Origin: Tupaia tana
Taxonomy: Eukaryota; Chordata; Mammalia; Scandentia; Tupaiidae
Direction: 5' to 3'
Assembly: GCA_026018925.1 (NCBI GenBank)
Contig: JAKSZU010000009.1
Span: forward strand, 86,006,139-86,070,138
DNA length: 64,000 nt
Positions 32,205-43,895 of this stretch are shown here, piece after piece. Position 1 is the stretch's first letter. Every line of letters begins with the position of its first letter. Both the position numbers and the translations under genes were made by a program. The notes under the pieces were generated by a model that was given only the letters and a program-made list of their open reading frames with translations, made no database searches and had not been told where the DNA came from.

Positions 32205-32595
32205 TGGTTTGAATGTTTTTTTTCCCTTCCAAAATTCATAGTGAAACTTAATCCCCAAAGTAACAGTATTAGAAGGTGTGACCTTTAAGAGGTGATTGAG
32301 ACAAGTAGAACACTCATAAGTGGTATTAGGGGCTCTTATAAATGGGCTTCATGAAGGGAGTTCCCCCCTTTTTACCTCTTCCATCTCCTCCTTCCCACAC
32401 GTGACAATATAACTTTCCTCCCCTCCAGAGAATGCAACAAGGAAGCAACTTGGAAACAGAGAGACCAGGTCCTCAGCAGCTGGCACCTTGATCTTGGACT
32501 CCCAGGCTCCAGACGATAAGAAACAAATTTCTATTCTTTATAAATAACCCAACCTGTGGTATTTTGTTATAACAGTACAAAATACTAAGATACTA
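32205..32595 (+). mobile_element. MaLR-like solo LTR (MST/MLT1 type)
   Basis: TGCCATGGTTTGAATG start, CCAAAATTCATAGTGAAAC, CCTTTAAGAGGTGATTGAG and the end GGTATTTTGTTATAACAG follow the order of MaLR LTRs. Old and non-coding. Confidence 0.75.
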
Positions 32596-33400
32596 TGCTA
32601 TTATGTACTATTAATAAGCACTGTATAGAGAAACAATGAGCTTCTGACTAATGTCACCTGCAGCACAACTGCAAGTCAGAGGCCCTGCATGATCCTTGAA
32701 CACTATTTTTAGGACCATAAACATTTCCGGCTCTGAAGCTAGGAAAGAAATTGGTGACACTTTGAAAGCAACAATGTTTGTTTGTTTATTTATTTATTTT
32801 AATATTTTTATTTCAATTCCTTTTATTCAGACAATCACATGTTACTTACCTTGCAAAGTGAATATTCCAACATGTATATATTTCTCATCAGTCTAGTTGA
32901 GAATACTATATATGTTATCTTCAACAGATGATAACCCATTTCTTTTTTCCAAAATTCCTTGCCTTTCTTTTTTTATTTTTTATTTTATTTTTATCATCAT
33001 CATAATCTTCTTTATATTACATTGGATTACATATAGCTTTACAGTGTATTACATTGCTTTTTTAAAAGGGAATGCCATGCATGTCAGTCAATACAGAGAC
33101 ATTAATCTCCCCACTTCATTATTCAATATCTTTTCTATGTTTTTCCAATCATTATTATTATTATTCTAATTATTTTTTTAAACAGTCAATCACTATTTCT
33201 CATTTTGCTTGTAAAAAGACTTTACGCATCATGAAATACTTCTCAGACCAATCCAGTTGAGAATAATATACATGTCATCATCAACAGGTAATAAGCCATA
33301 TCTGTTTCTCACTAACGTCCTGCCTCTCTATTGTTCTCTTGCTATCTTTCTCTATTCTCTTCTCTTCACCCCCCCCCCATTCCACACTGTCCTATTCTTG

Positions 33401-36400
33401 TTAAGTACCTTCACTGCTTTTATGTCCTCCAATATTTCGCTCTCTACCATAAAGTGCAGATAGTCGGTATATATTGAGTGGATACATACAATATTTTTCT
33501 TTCATAGCCTGGCTTATTTCACTCAGCAATAGATCCTCCATATCTGACCAATTTCTATCAAATGCCAGGGTCTTGTTATTTTTTATGACTGAGTAGTATT
33601 CCATAGAGTATATATACCACACTTTTCCAATCCATTCCTCAGATTGTGGACATTTAAGTTGGTTCCATGTCTTGGCAATTGTGAATAATGCTGCCATAAA
33701 CATTGATGTGCAAGCACTTTTCTGACTGAGCGTTCTCCTGTCTTTCGGGTAAATACCCAGAAGTGGAATTGCTGGATCAAATGGTAGTTCTATTTGTAGA
33801 TCGTTGAGGAACTTCCATATTGTTCTCCACAGTGGTTGAACTAGTTTACATTCCCACCAACAGTGTAGGAGGGATCCATTTTCACCACATCACCGCCAAC
33901 ACATCACTTTTTATGTTCTTAATCTTTGCCATTCTGACAGGGGTTAGGTAGTATCTCATTGTAGTTTTTATCTGCATCTCCCTATGATGAGGGATGTTGA
34001 GCATTTCCTCATATGCTTTTTGGCTGTTCGTATGTCTTCCTTAGAGAGATTTTGGTTCAGCTCATTTTCCCATCTTTTAATTGGGTTAATCATTTTTTTC
34101 ACATAAGGCACTTGAGTTCCCTGTGTATTCTGGTTATCAGTCCCTTGCCTGAAGCATATTTAACAAAAATATTTTCCCATTCTGAGGGTTGTCGGTTCAC
34201 ACTTGATACTGTGTCCTTTGCTGTGCAGAAACTTCTTAGTCTAATATAGTCCCACTTGTCTATTTTAGGGATTATTGCCTGTGCTTTGGGAGTCTTATTT
34301 AAGAAGTCTTTGCCTACTCCAATGTCTCCCAGAGTTTCCCCAGCATTTTCCACCAGTAGTTTTATTGTTTGAGGTCTTAGGTTCAGATCTTTGGTCCATT
34401 TTGAGTTGATTGTTGTTAATGGCGAAAGATGGGGGTTCAGTTTCATTTTTCCGCAGGTGGATACCCAGTTTTTCCAGCACCATTTACTAAAGAGGTTTTC
34501 CTTTTCCCAATGGATTTACTGATAGCCTTTGTCAAAGATCAGTTGGCTGTAAGCTTTGGGGGTTATTTCTGGGGTCTCTATTCTCTTCCATTGGTCCACA
34601 TGTCTGTTTTTATGCCAATACCATGCTGTTTTGATGACCACAGCCTTATAGTATATCTTGGGATCAGGGAGTGATATGCCTCCTACTCCATTCTTCTTGT
34701 GCAGGATTGCTTTTGCAATACGAGGTCTTTATGATTCCAGGCAAATTCTACGGTTGTCTTTTCTATATCTGTGAAGAATATTTCTGCTTTTGATTGGAAT
34801 TGCATTAAACATGTAGATTAATTTGGGTAGAATTGCCATTTTGATTATGTTGATTCTTCCAATGCAGGAGCATGGGATGTCCTTCCACTTTTTTATGTCA
34901 CTTTCAATATCTTTTTTAAGATTTTCATAGTTTTCTTTATAAAGTCTTTGACTTTCTTAGTTAGGTTTATCCCTAGGTATCTTATACATCTTGTGGTTCG
35001 GTGAAAGAGATTGCTTTCTTCAGCTCTGCTTCGCTCAACTTATTGTTCATAAATAGAAATGCTATAGATTTTTGGATACTGATTTTGTATCCTGCCACGT
35101 TACTATATTCACTTATTCAAGAAGTTTTTTCATGGATACCTTTGGGTCTTCTACGTATACCATCATGTCATCTGCAAATAAAGGTATTTTCAACTCTTCT
35201 TTGCCTATTTGAATGCCTTTAATACTGTTCTCTTCTCTGATTGCAATAGCTAACACTTCCAGTACTATATTAAAGAGCAGTGGAGAAAGTGGGCATTCTT
35301 GCCTATACCGGTTTTCAGAGGAAAAGCTTTCAGCTTTTCCCCATTCAGTATAATGTTAGCTGTAGGTTTTTCATATATGGCTTTTACTGTATTCAGAAAT
35401 GAGCCTTCTATACCAATCTTACTGAGAGCCTTAATCATAAAAGGATGTTGTATTTTATCAAATGCTTTCTCCGCATCAATTGAGATGATCATATGGTTTT
35501 TATCTTTCTTTCTGTTAATGTGGTGTATTACATTTATGGTCTTGCATATATTGAACCACCCTTGCATCACTGGTATAAAGCCTACCTGGTCGTGATGAAT
35601 GATCTTTGTTATATGTTGTTGGATACGATTTGCGAGTATCTTGTTGAGAATTTTTGCATCTATGTTCATCAATGATATTGGTCTGTAGTTTTCCTTTTTT
35701 GTCATGTCCTTATCTGTTTTGGGGATGAGGATGATGGAGGCTTCATAAAATGAATTTGGAAGGTTTCCTTTCTTTTGAATCTTTACAAATAATTTGAGTA
35801 GGATAGGGGTTAACTCTTCCTTAAAAGTTTTATAGAATTCAGAAGTGAAGCCATCTGGACCTGTGCTTTTCTTTGTTGGGAGGTTATTTATTACAGATTC
35901 AATCTCCTGGCTTGTTATGGGTCTATTCAGGTTCTCTATGTCCTCCTGATCCAATCTTGGTAGATTATATGCATCCAGGAATTTGTCCATCTCCTCCAAG
36001 ATATCTTGTTTGTTGGCAAATAGTCGCTTATAGAATCCTCTAATGATATTTTGTATTTCTGCTATGTCTGTTGTAATATTGCCTGTTTTATCACATATTT
36101 GATTAATCTGGTTTCTTTCTTTCTTATTCTTGATCAGTCTAGACAATGGTGTGTCGATCTTGTTAATCTTTTCAAAGAACCAGCTTTTGCTTTCATTTAT
36201 TTTCTGTAGGGTTCATTTATTTTCTATTTTATTTATTTCTGCTCAAACCTTTATTATTTCTTTTCACCTGGCATTTTGGGGGTTTGTCTGTTGTTGTTTT
36301 TCCAATTCTCTGAGGCATGATGATAAGTTATCTATTTGCCATCTTTCCATCCTTTTCTTATGCGCACTAATTGCTATGAATTTCCCTCTTATGACTGCTT

Positions 36401-37286
36401 TTGCTGTGTCCCATAGATTCTGGACACTTGTGTACTCATTATCATTTGTTTCCATAAATTTTTTGATTTCAGCCCTAATTTCTTCAGTAGTGAAGAAGTC
36501 ATTCAGAAGTAGGTTGTTCGGTTTCCATGTGTGCGTGTATTTTCGGGGTTGTTTCTTGAAATCAATCTTGAGTTTAATTCAATCATGGTCAGAGAAGATG
36601 CTGGATACAGTTTCTATGCCTTTGAATCTGTAAAGGCTTGATTTGTGTCCTAACATATGATCAATCTTTGAAAAGATTCCATGCTGGGGTGAGAAAAATG
36701 TATATGTTGTGGATGTAGGGTGGAAAGTTCTATAGATATCTGTCAAGACCATTCGATTTATAGTATCATTTAAGTCCTGTATCTCTCTATTTATTTTCTG
36801 TCTAGAAGATCTGTCTAAAGGAGATAATGGGGTGTTGAGATCTCCAACAATTATAGTATTTCTCCCTATCTCTCCTTTTAGCTCCAGCAGTCTTTCCTTC
36901 ACATATTTAGGTGCACCTGAGTTGGGTGCGTAGATATTTATAAGGGTTATGTCTTCTTGCTGTATTACCCCATTTACTATTATATAATGCCCTTCTTTGT
37001 CTCTTCTTACAGTCTTTGTCTTGAAATCTATTTTGTCTGAGATCAGTATTGCTACTCCAGCCCTTTTTTGATTTCCATTTGCTTGGAATATCTTTTTCCA
37101 GCCTTTTATTTTTAGTCTATGTCTGTCTTTATCCATAAGGTGAGTTTCTTGTAGGCAACAGATAGAGGGTTTCTGCTTTCTTATCCATTTAGCCAGTCTA
37201 TGTCTCTTAACTGGCGAATTTAATCCATCGACATTCAATGTAATTATCGATATTTCCGTACCTGATCCTATCATTAAGTGAGCCAT
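33401..37286 (-). pseudogene. L1 ORF2 (endonuclease, RT, Cys-rich), decayed
   Basis: Starts MAHLMIGSGTEISIITLNVDG. The APE-type endonuclease domain (about 36579-37286) keeps LQETHL, GDLNTPLSPLDRS and KIDHMLGHK and ends at a stop in the SDHD region. Further stops and shifts occur near 36200-36260. The reverse-transcriptase region (35265-36146) keeps [11 protein letters not shown] and [11 protein letters not shown]. The LFADDMM catalytic box is at about 35163-35190 after another shift. The C-terminus [19 protein letters not shown] ends at about 33401. Several breaks make it inactive. Confidence 0.88.
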
Positions 37287-37369
37287 TTTCTTGGTTGCTT
37301 TTTGTTCCTGTATAACTGTCTGTCTGATTTTTTTAGTTTTCCTGGTATAGTACTCCCTTCAGAACCTCT

Positions 37370-38300
37370 TAAAGAGCTGGTTTGGAGTTGGTAAATTCCT
37401 TCAAATTTTGTTTGTTTGAGAATGTTTTTATCTTTTTTCCCATATGAAAGATAATTTTTCCGGGTATAGTATTCTTGGTTGAAATTATTTTTCACTCAAC
37501 ACTTTGACTATGCTTTCCCATTCTTTCCTTGCCTGCATTGTTTCTGCTGAGAGATCCGATGTTCGCCTGATGGGGTGACCTTTGTAAGTATCTTGACATT
37601 TCCCTCTTGCCAACTTTAGTATCTTGTCTTTGTCTGTTGTTTTTGCCAGTCTGGCTATTATGTGCCTTGGAGAGGGTCTTCTTGGGTTGATTCTACTCAG
37701 GGTCCTATGTATTTCTTGGGTCTGGATATTTGAATGCCTTTCTTGGTTTGGAAAGTTTTCTTCTAGGATTTCATGGAATAAATTATCTAGGCCCTTATTA
37801 TATTCTTCCTCTTCTGGAATACCAATTATCCGGATGTTGGGGCGCTTGATGGTATCCAGTATTCCTCGTATATTATCCTCATTTTTCATGGTTGTTTTCT
37901 CAATCTTCTTGATACTTTTTTCTAGGCCAGATGTTTTGTCTTCTATGTTAGAGATTCGATCTTCTGCCTGGTCTAACCTACTTTTAATACTTTCAAGGGA
38001 GGTTTTGATTTCCTGTATCACATTCTTCAATCCTAAAAGTTCCATCTGGTTCTTGTTTAAGGTATCCATTTCTTCTTTCAAGTCATGAAAGGATTTCCTC
38101 ATCTCCTGGAGCTCCTTGTCTCTTTTCTCTTCCATCTCGGTTAGTTTGTTCACTACAAATATTCTGAATTTCTTATCAGACATGTCCACGATGTCCATGG
38201 TATTGACTGTGGGTGATGTAGGCTTGATGATTTCCCTTGAGGGAGAGGCCTTTTGTTGGTTGCTCATATTTCTTGAGCCTCTGCGATTGTTCTTAGTCAT
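37370..38300 (-). pseudogene. L1 ORF1 with one nonsense codon
   Basis: ATG at 38300. The first 271 codons are open: a coiled coil (about residues 50-155), an RRM-like segment with NIRIIGIPE (about 175-181), and RPSPRHIIARLAKTTDKDKI in the C-terminal domain. A TAA after KVLSEK sits where the related copy at 12646-12903 has Gln (CAA). The same frame then continues into recognisable C-terminal sequence. The protein would be truncated in the nucleic-acid-binding C-terminal domain. Confidence 0.88.
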
Positions 38301-38731
38301 CAGGTACTCTACATGTTGCTTCCTAACTTATTTAAGGTATCTCTGAGTGTTAAAAGTTGTACAGGATTAGAAAATTGGTGATTTCTCTTATGGTTGGCCT
38401 ACCTGTTGGTCACAATTACCATGAACTGTTGCCATGAGTTCTGGATGGCCCAAAGTCCTCCCTGTTTGGTGTATTCAAATCACCAAAATTCAGAGTATCC
38501 AAAGGCTAGTGGGAAAGAGCCAGAGGATGAGTGACAGGACCAGGTTGGTCGGGCCTACAGCTTCAGTCCGCCTGGTGTCCGGAACTACTGGCCGGCTCAA
38601 TCCGGTTTGCAGGTGGGGTGGGGTGGTAGTTCATCTTAAAGTCACAGACAACTAACCTGGGGTCCAAGGAGGAGGAAGGGCGGGGATGTGTGAAGGTCCA
38701 TAGGGGTCAGGCCTGCAGCCTCAGTCCGCCT
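38301..38731 (-). promoter_or_regulatory. L1 5' UTR
   Basis: About 430 bp upstream of ORF1, more GC-rich than the body. It contains two copies of a GGCCTRCAGCYTCAGTCCGCC motif, about 157 bp apart (38553-38573 and 38710-38730). Confidence 0.7.
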
Positions 38732-39017
38732 TTCCTTGCCTTTCTATTCACCCACTCTCTTCTCATACTGTATCTGGTATTCATAACCATTTACTATGTT
38801 TCTATATCCTCTACTCATTCAGTTTTGCCTATAGAGTGCAGACCCTTGGTATATATTAAGTGGAGACATACAATGTCTCTCCTTCATAGCCTGGCTTCCT
38901 TCACTCAGCAGGAAATCTTCCATATTCATCCACTTTCTGTCAAAATCCAGGGTCTTGTTTTTATAGCTGAGTAGTATTCCATAGAGTATATGTGCCACAG
39001 TTTTTCCTTTTTATTTA

Positions 39018-39125
39018 TTTATTTAACAATTAAAGTATGAATTTATTTTGGTTCAACAACTTTTTGAAATTCATACATGGTTTTACCATTACATATATTT
39101 CCATGAACTTTTTTTTCCTGAAACA
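39018..39125. mobile_element. MITE, 120-bp family (diverged)
   Basis: ATTAAAGTATGAATTTATTTTGG and TTTCCATGAACTTTTTTTTCC with the interior CATACATGGTTTT match the family in reverse. Confidence 0.5.
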
Positions 39126-39131
39126 TTTTTT

Positions 39132-39400
39132 TAACTTTTTTTTTTTTTGGAGAGGTTTTTGCTATAGGGCACGTGCGTTTACCAGAAAGACAGACTGCGA
39201 CAGAGAGACAGAAAGAGAAAAATCACCCCCCAGGGGGATGGCCATGCCGCAATCCCTTCTCCTCCATTCTCCTCTCTGGATCGTGGGCACGCACGCACAC
39301 ACATCCGGCGTGAGTTTTAAGCCACCGGGTCCAGGACGCGAACCACGGTCGACTACGTGGGAGTCCAGCGACATAGCCATTATGCTAACTGCTGGTTCCC
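39132..39400 (-). mobile_element. SINE type A
   Basis: Poly-T, GGAGAGGTTTTTGCTATAGG start, CpG-rich body, head end TAACTGCTGGTTCCC. Confidence 0.93.
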
Positions 39401-39530
39401 AGGGTTTATGTTTTTTAAATGACAGAAAAAGGGGTAAGAGAAAGTGGAATGTAAAGAGAAAGGAGGAAGAGAAAATGGAATGCAAAGCCAGTTGTTTTTG
39501 GATGTAAATTGTTTGAAGATGTGAAAATGA

Positions 39531-41396
39531 CTATCTTCTGTTGTGGTTCGATCTTCCCGATTAAATTCTGGGATATAATATTCAAATTCAGTTTTGTCCC
39601 TACCATTAAGTTGGCCATTTTCTTGGGTTTTGAACTCTTATTTCTGTGTGCCTGTATTTAATTTTTCTGGTATAGCACTCCCTTGAGAACTTCTTGGAGA
39701 TCTGGTCTGGTGTGGGTAAATTCTTTCACATTTTGTTTATCTGAGAATGTTCTTGTCTTTACTTCCCACATGAAGGATAATCTTGCTGGGTACAGTATTC
39801 TTGGTTGAAATTGCTTTTCCCTTAACACTTTGAATATATTTTCCTATTCTTTTCTTGCTTTCATTGTTTCCAATGAGAGGTCTGCTGTTAGCCTGATGGG
39901 ATATCCTTTGTAGGTAACTTGACGTTTCTCTCTTGCAAAATGTTAGTATCTTGTTTTTGTCTGTGGTTTTGGTCAATCTGGCTATAATGTATCTTGGAGA
40001 AGATCTTCTTGGGTTGATTCTATTTGGGGTCCTTTGCATTTCTTGGGACTGGATCTTTGAATGCCTCTTTAGGTTTGGGAAGTTTTCTTGCAAGATTTCA
40101 TGGAATAGATTATCAACGCCCTTATGAGTCTCTTCTCCTTCTGAGATACCAATTATCCAGATGTTTGGATGTGTGATGGTATCTAGTATTTCTCGTATAT
40201 TATTCTCATTTTTTTTTTGGCCAACATTCTCAGTCCTCGTGTTTGATTTTTCTAAGCCAGTGATTCAATTATACTTCTGAGATTTGATTTTCTGTATGAT
40301 CTAGTCTGCTTTTAATACTTTCAAAAGAGATTTTTACTTCCTGTATTATAGCCTTCATCTCTAACAGGTCCATTTGATTCTTTTTTATAGTATGAATTTC
40401 CTCTTTTAGATCTTTCAAGAATTTCCTCACCTCCTGGAACTCGTCAGCTCCTTTCTCTTGCCTCTTTTGGCAGTTTAGTGTCTCTCTTCTCTTTGATCTC
40501 TGTGAGCTTTGACACTATGAAAATTCTAAATTCTTTATCGGACATTTCCATGAGTTTCATCATACTGTCTGAGGATGAAGGGGAGTTATTATTTTCCCTT
40601 GGAGGAGAGGTATTTGCTTATTTTCCCATATTTCTTGTGACCCTGGGGTGATTTCTAGTCATCTGATGGATGATGTGTTTCTTCCTAATTTTTGAAGTTC
40701 AATCTAAGCATTCAGAGGTGCACAGGAGAAGGTGATATGCTATTTCTCTTCTGTTCTGTTTTCACTCTTTGTGCAATAGAATCAGTGGGAATAGAGGAAT
40801 ATTCTGATACTAATCGAATTCAGATGTTTAGATCCTGTCCACTTGGACCTGTCTAGACACTTCATGTGTAGGGGCTGAGCAGACAATGAGTAAAGATAAA
40901 GAAAAAGCAAAAGAATTAGAGAAGAGGAGAGAAGAGGAAAATATAAAATGAAAAGAAGTTAAAAAAAAGGTAATTAAAAACTTTAGATTTTAATTTTCAA
41001 AAGTAAAAATTGAAAACTGTGCTGCGTGCTTGTGTGCCACATGAAAGCAATATTTCACAGCTGATATTCAGGATCCATGTGAGCATGGGCCTGGATTTGT
41101 GCCTTTCCTAAATAGAATTGTGAGAGGCACAATTAGCACAATAAAAAAGGGGCTTGAGAGCCCAGAGAATACTGTATCTTGAAAAAAAAATTAAAATTAA
41201 AAAAATTAAAAGACACAATGAGACAGAGAGAGACAGAGAGAGACATTGAGAAATGGAGAAAAGGAGACAAGAAACGCTACCCACTAGAAATGAGTGTGTG
41301 TGGGGGGGGAAGTCTCAGCAGAAAATCTTCATTTTAAGTTCCGGAAAGCAATATTTCACAGCTGAAGTTCAGGATCCATATGAGTTTTGTGTCATT

Positions 41397-41397
<1 letters not shown>
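39531..41397 (-). mobile_element. L1 5' UTR plus ORF1 fragment (HAL1-like)
   Basis: ORF1 lies at about 39737-40662 in antisense with several stops. A presumed 5' UTR is above it (to about 41397), and a short ORF2-start-like stretch below. It ends at 39531 in CAGAAGATAG, the same base as the copy at 12571. The expected ORF2 body is missing. Confidence 0.75.
41040..41385. repeat. Direct repeat about 300 bp apart in L1 5' UTR-like region
   Basis: GAAAGCAATATTTCACAGCTG followed by TTCAGGATCCAT occurs at about 41043-41080 and again at about 41344-41381, suggesting tandem 5' UTR monomers or a local duplication. Confidence 0.7.
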
Positions 41398-41427
<30 letters not shown>

Positions 41428-43196
41428 GCTTCTCATAGTATTCCTTGTGGAAGTACTTAACTTCTTTGGTTAGATTTATTCCTAGATATCTTATAGTTCC
41501 TGTGGCTATGGTAAATTGGATTACTTTTTTCATTTCTATCTCAGTCAGCCTGTTGTTCATATATAGAAATGCTATAGGTTTCTGTATGTTGATTTTGTAT
41601 ACTAAAACTTTATTGTATTCATGTATTACTTCCAAGAATTTTTTGATTGATACCATTGGGTCTTCTATGTATACAGTCATGTCATCTGCAAATAGAGATA
41701 GTTTCACCTCTTATTGTCCTATTTTGAATGCCTTTTATTTTATTCTTTTTCTGATTGCTTGGCAAGGACTTCCAGTACTATATTGGAAAGGAGTGGAGAA
41801 AGTGGGCATCTTTGTCTTGTACCAGTTTTTAGTGGAAAAACTTTCAGTTTTTCCCATTCTGGAAAATGTTACATAGGGGTTTTTCACAGATAGCTTTTAT
41901 TGTGTTGAGAAATGACCCTTCTATGCCGATTTTGCTGAGTCTTGATCATGAAGGGATGTGGTACCTTATCAAATGCTTTTTCTCCATCAATTGATATGAC
42001 CATATGGTTTTTATCTTTCTTACTGTTAATATGGTGCATTAGATTTATGGTTTTGCATATGTTGAACCAACCTTGCATTCCTGGAATAAAGCCTACCTGA
42101 TCATGATGTATAATCTTTTTTATAAGTTGTTGGATACGACTTGTTGGTATCTTGTTGAGAATCTTTGCGTCTATATTCATCAGAGATATTGGTCTATAGT
42201 TTTCCTTCCTTGTCCTGTCCCCATCTGTTTTAAGGGTAAGGTTGATTGAGGATTCATAGAATGAATTAGGGAGAGTTTCACCCATTTGTACCTTTAGAAA
42301 TAACTTGAGCAGAATGGGGGTTAACTCTTCTTTGAAAATTTTGTAGAATTCAGAGGTGAATTCATCAAGATCAGGACTTTTCTTTGTTGAGAGTTTATTT
42401 ATTACTGATTCAATCTCCTGGCTTGCTGTGGGCCTATTCAGACTGTGTACATCCTCTGACTCAATCTTTGTAGATTATATGTGTCCAGGAGTTTGTCCAT
42501 CTCATCCAGAATTTCTTGTTTGTTAGCCTATAGTTGTTCATAGTATCCTCTAATGATGTTCTGCATTTCTATTATGTCTGTTGTTATATTTAAGCTTCAT
42601 TGCAGATTTTATTTACCCAGTTCCTTTCTCTCTTCTTCTTAATAAGTCTCACTAGTGGTGTATCAATTTTGTTTATCTTTTCAAAGAACCAGGTTCTACT
42701 TTCATTTATTTTCTATATAGTTCGTTAATTTTCTATTTCATTTATTTCTGCTCAGACCTTTATTATTTCTTTTCTCCTGGAGTTGTTTGTATTTTATTGG
42801 TGTTGATTTTCCAATTCTCTAAGGCACGATGTTAGGTGGTCCATTTGCCTTCTTTCCATCTTCTTCCTATATGCACTAATTGCTATGAACTTCCCTCCTA
42901 TGTATGCTTTTGCAGTGTCCCAAAGATTATGGAAACTCGTGTCCTCATTGTCATTGGCTTCCATGAATCTTTTTATTTCAATGTTTATTTCTTCAGGAGT
43001 TGTGAAGTCATTCAGTAATAGCTTATTTAGTTTCCATGTATTTTTGAGGATTTCTCTTGAAATTAATATCAAGTTTAATTCCATCATGGTCTGAGAAGAT
43101 ATAGTTTCTATGTCTTTGCATCTGTAGAGGCTTTGTTTGTTCCCTATCATGTGGTCTATCTTTGAAAAGGTACTATGTGGTGGTGAGGAAAAAGTG
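41398..43196 (-). mobile_element. L1 ORF2 fragment ending in an internal poly-A
   Basis: Endonuclease end and RT sequence in antisense, with [13 protein letters not shown] and SLFADDMTVYIEDP near 41470-41705. It keeps FADD. The 3' side stops within ORF2 at the YEKLKK codons, where a run of about 27 T on the plus strand (41400-41427) begins. The 5' side runs into the assembly gap. Confidence 0.85.
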
Positions 43197-43296
43197 NNNN
43201 NNNNNNNNNNNNNNNNNNNNNNNNNNNNNNNNNNNNNNNNNNNNNNNNNNNNNNNNNNNNNNNNNNNNNNNNNNNNNNNNNNNNNNNNNNNNNNNN
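43197..43296. other. Assembly gap, exactly 100 N
   Basis: A placeholder-sized run of N. The left flank is L1 ORF2; the right flank is the last part of a type A SINE, so the gap hides at least the SINE's 5' portion and the L1-SINE junction. Confidence 0.98.
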
Positions 43297-43356
43297 TGGC
43301 GAGCGCACGCGCCCTATAGCAAAAACCTCTCCAAAAAAAGACAAAAAAAAAAATAC
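43297..43356 (+). mobile_element. SINE type A, 3' end only
   Basis: TGGCGAGCGCACGCGCCCTA then TAGCAAAAACCTCTCC and an A-rich tail; the rest lies in the gap. Intact CpGs suggest a young copy. Confidence 0.9.
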
Positions 43357-43499
43357 TGAGAGTTAGGCTCATCCATACTTTGCACATAATTTAGATACAT
43401 TCTTTTGGAGACAGAATTTCCTGTAGAGGCAGGGGAAAGGGAGGGTTAGAGGAGGATGAAATGTCTGCCATGATATGCACTGATACATGAAAATAATAA

Positions 43500-43690
43500 T
43501 TGCCTACCTCCTTGTGGGACTTATGTGCTGGGCCCGTGCCAAGGCTTTTCTCTATATCCCTTCACTTAATCTTCACAGTAACGTGGGAACATTGGTACTT
43601 TTAATTATTTCCATTTTACATAAGATGAAACTAAGGTTTAGCTAGTTTCAGCGACTTATCTGAGGTTAAACAGTACAGCCATGGTTTCAG
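43500..43690 (-). repeat. MIR
   Basis: TTAATCTTCACAGTAACGTGG and ATTTCCATTTTACATAAGATG are antisense MIR phrases in the correct order. Confidence 0.75.
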
Positions 43691-43711
43691 TCCAGCTTTG
43701 TCTCTGGCCCA

Positions 43712-43895
43712 GTGTTTCTGCAACTGTGGTCTCCAGAGCAGTAGCTTCAGTATCACCTGGGAACTTGTTGGAAATGCAAATCCCAGACCTACAGAATCAG
43801 AAACTTGGAGGTCAGGGCCCAGACATCTGTGTTTTCAGACATCTTTCAGGTGATTCTGAGGCACACTCATATTTATGAACCACTACTCTGGCCAG
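43712..43895 (+). mobile_element. MER5A-like hAT MITE
   Basis: TATCACCTGGGAACTTGTTGG, GAATCAGAAACTTGGAGG and GATTCTGAGGCACACTC match the MER5A pattern closely. Confidence 0.8.

Larger units (their letters stand above)
32969..38731 (-). mobile_element. Near full-length L1, 5.76 kb
   Basis: Flanked by TSD TTCCTTGCCTTTCT at 32955-32968 and 38732-38745. On the minus strand it has a 5' UTR (about 38301-38731), ORF1 (38300 to about 37370), ORF2 (37286 to about 33401), and a 3' UTR with A/T-rich tail to 32969. All parts of an autonomous L1 are present but with disabling changes. It is the best L1 reference in the window. Confidence 0.93.
32783..39005 (-). mobile_element. Outer old L1 3' end, split by a full-length L1
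   Basis: Pieces 32783-32954 and about 38746-39005 are one L1 3' region: ORF2 C-terminus near 38930-39000, 3' UTR and tail. The L1 at 32969-38731 separates them. Confidence 0.85.

Noticed and set aside
41369-41707. Frame with a poly-Lys stretch suggesting a basic protein
   Set aside because: It is an L1 RT fragment running into its own poly-A.
33000-43400. CRISPR-like or satellite array
   Set aside because: No regular spacer-repeat structure; repeats are L1 and SINE copies and this is a mammalian genome.
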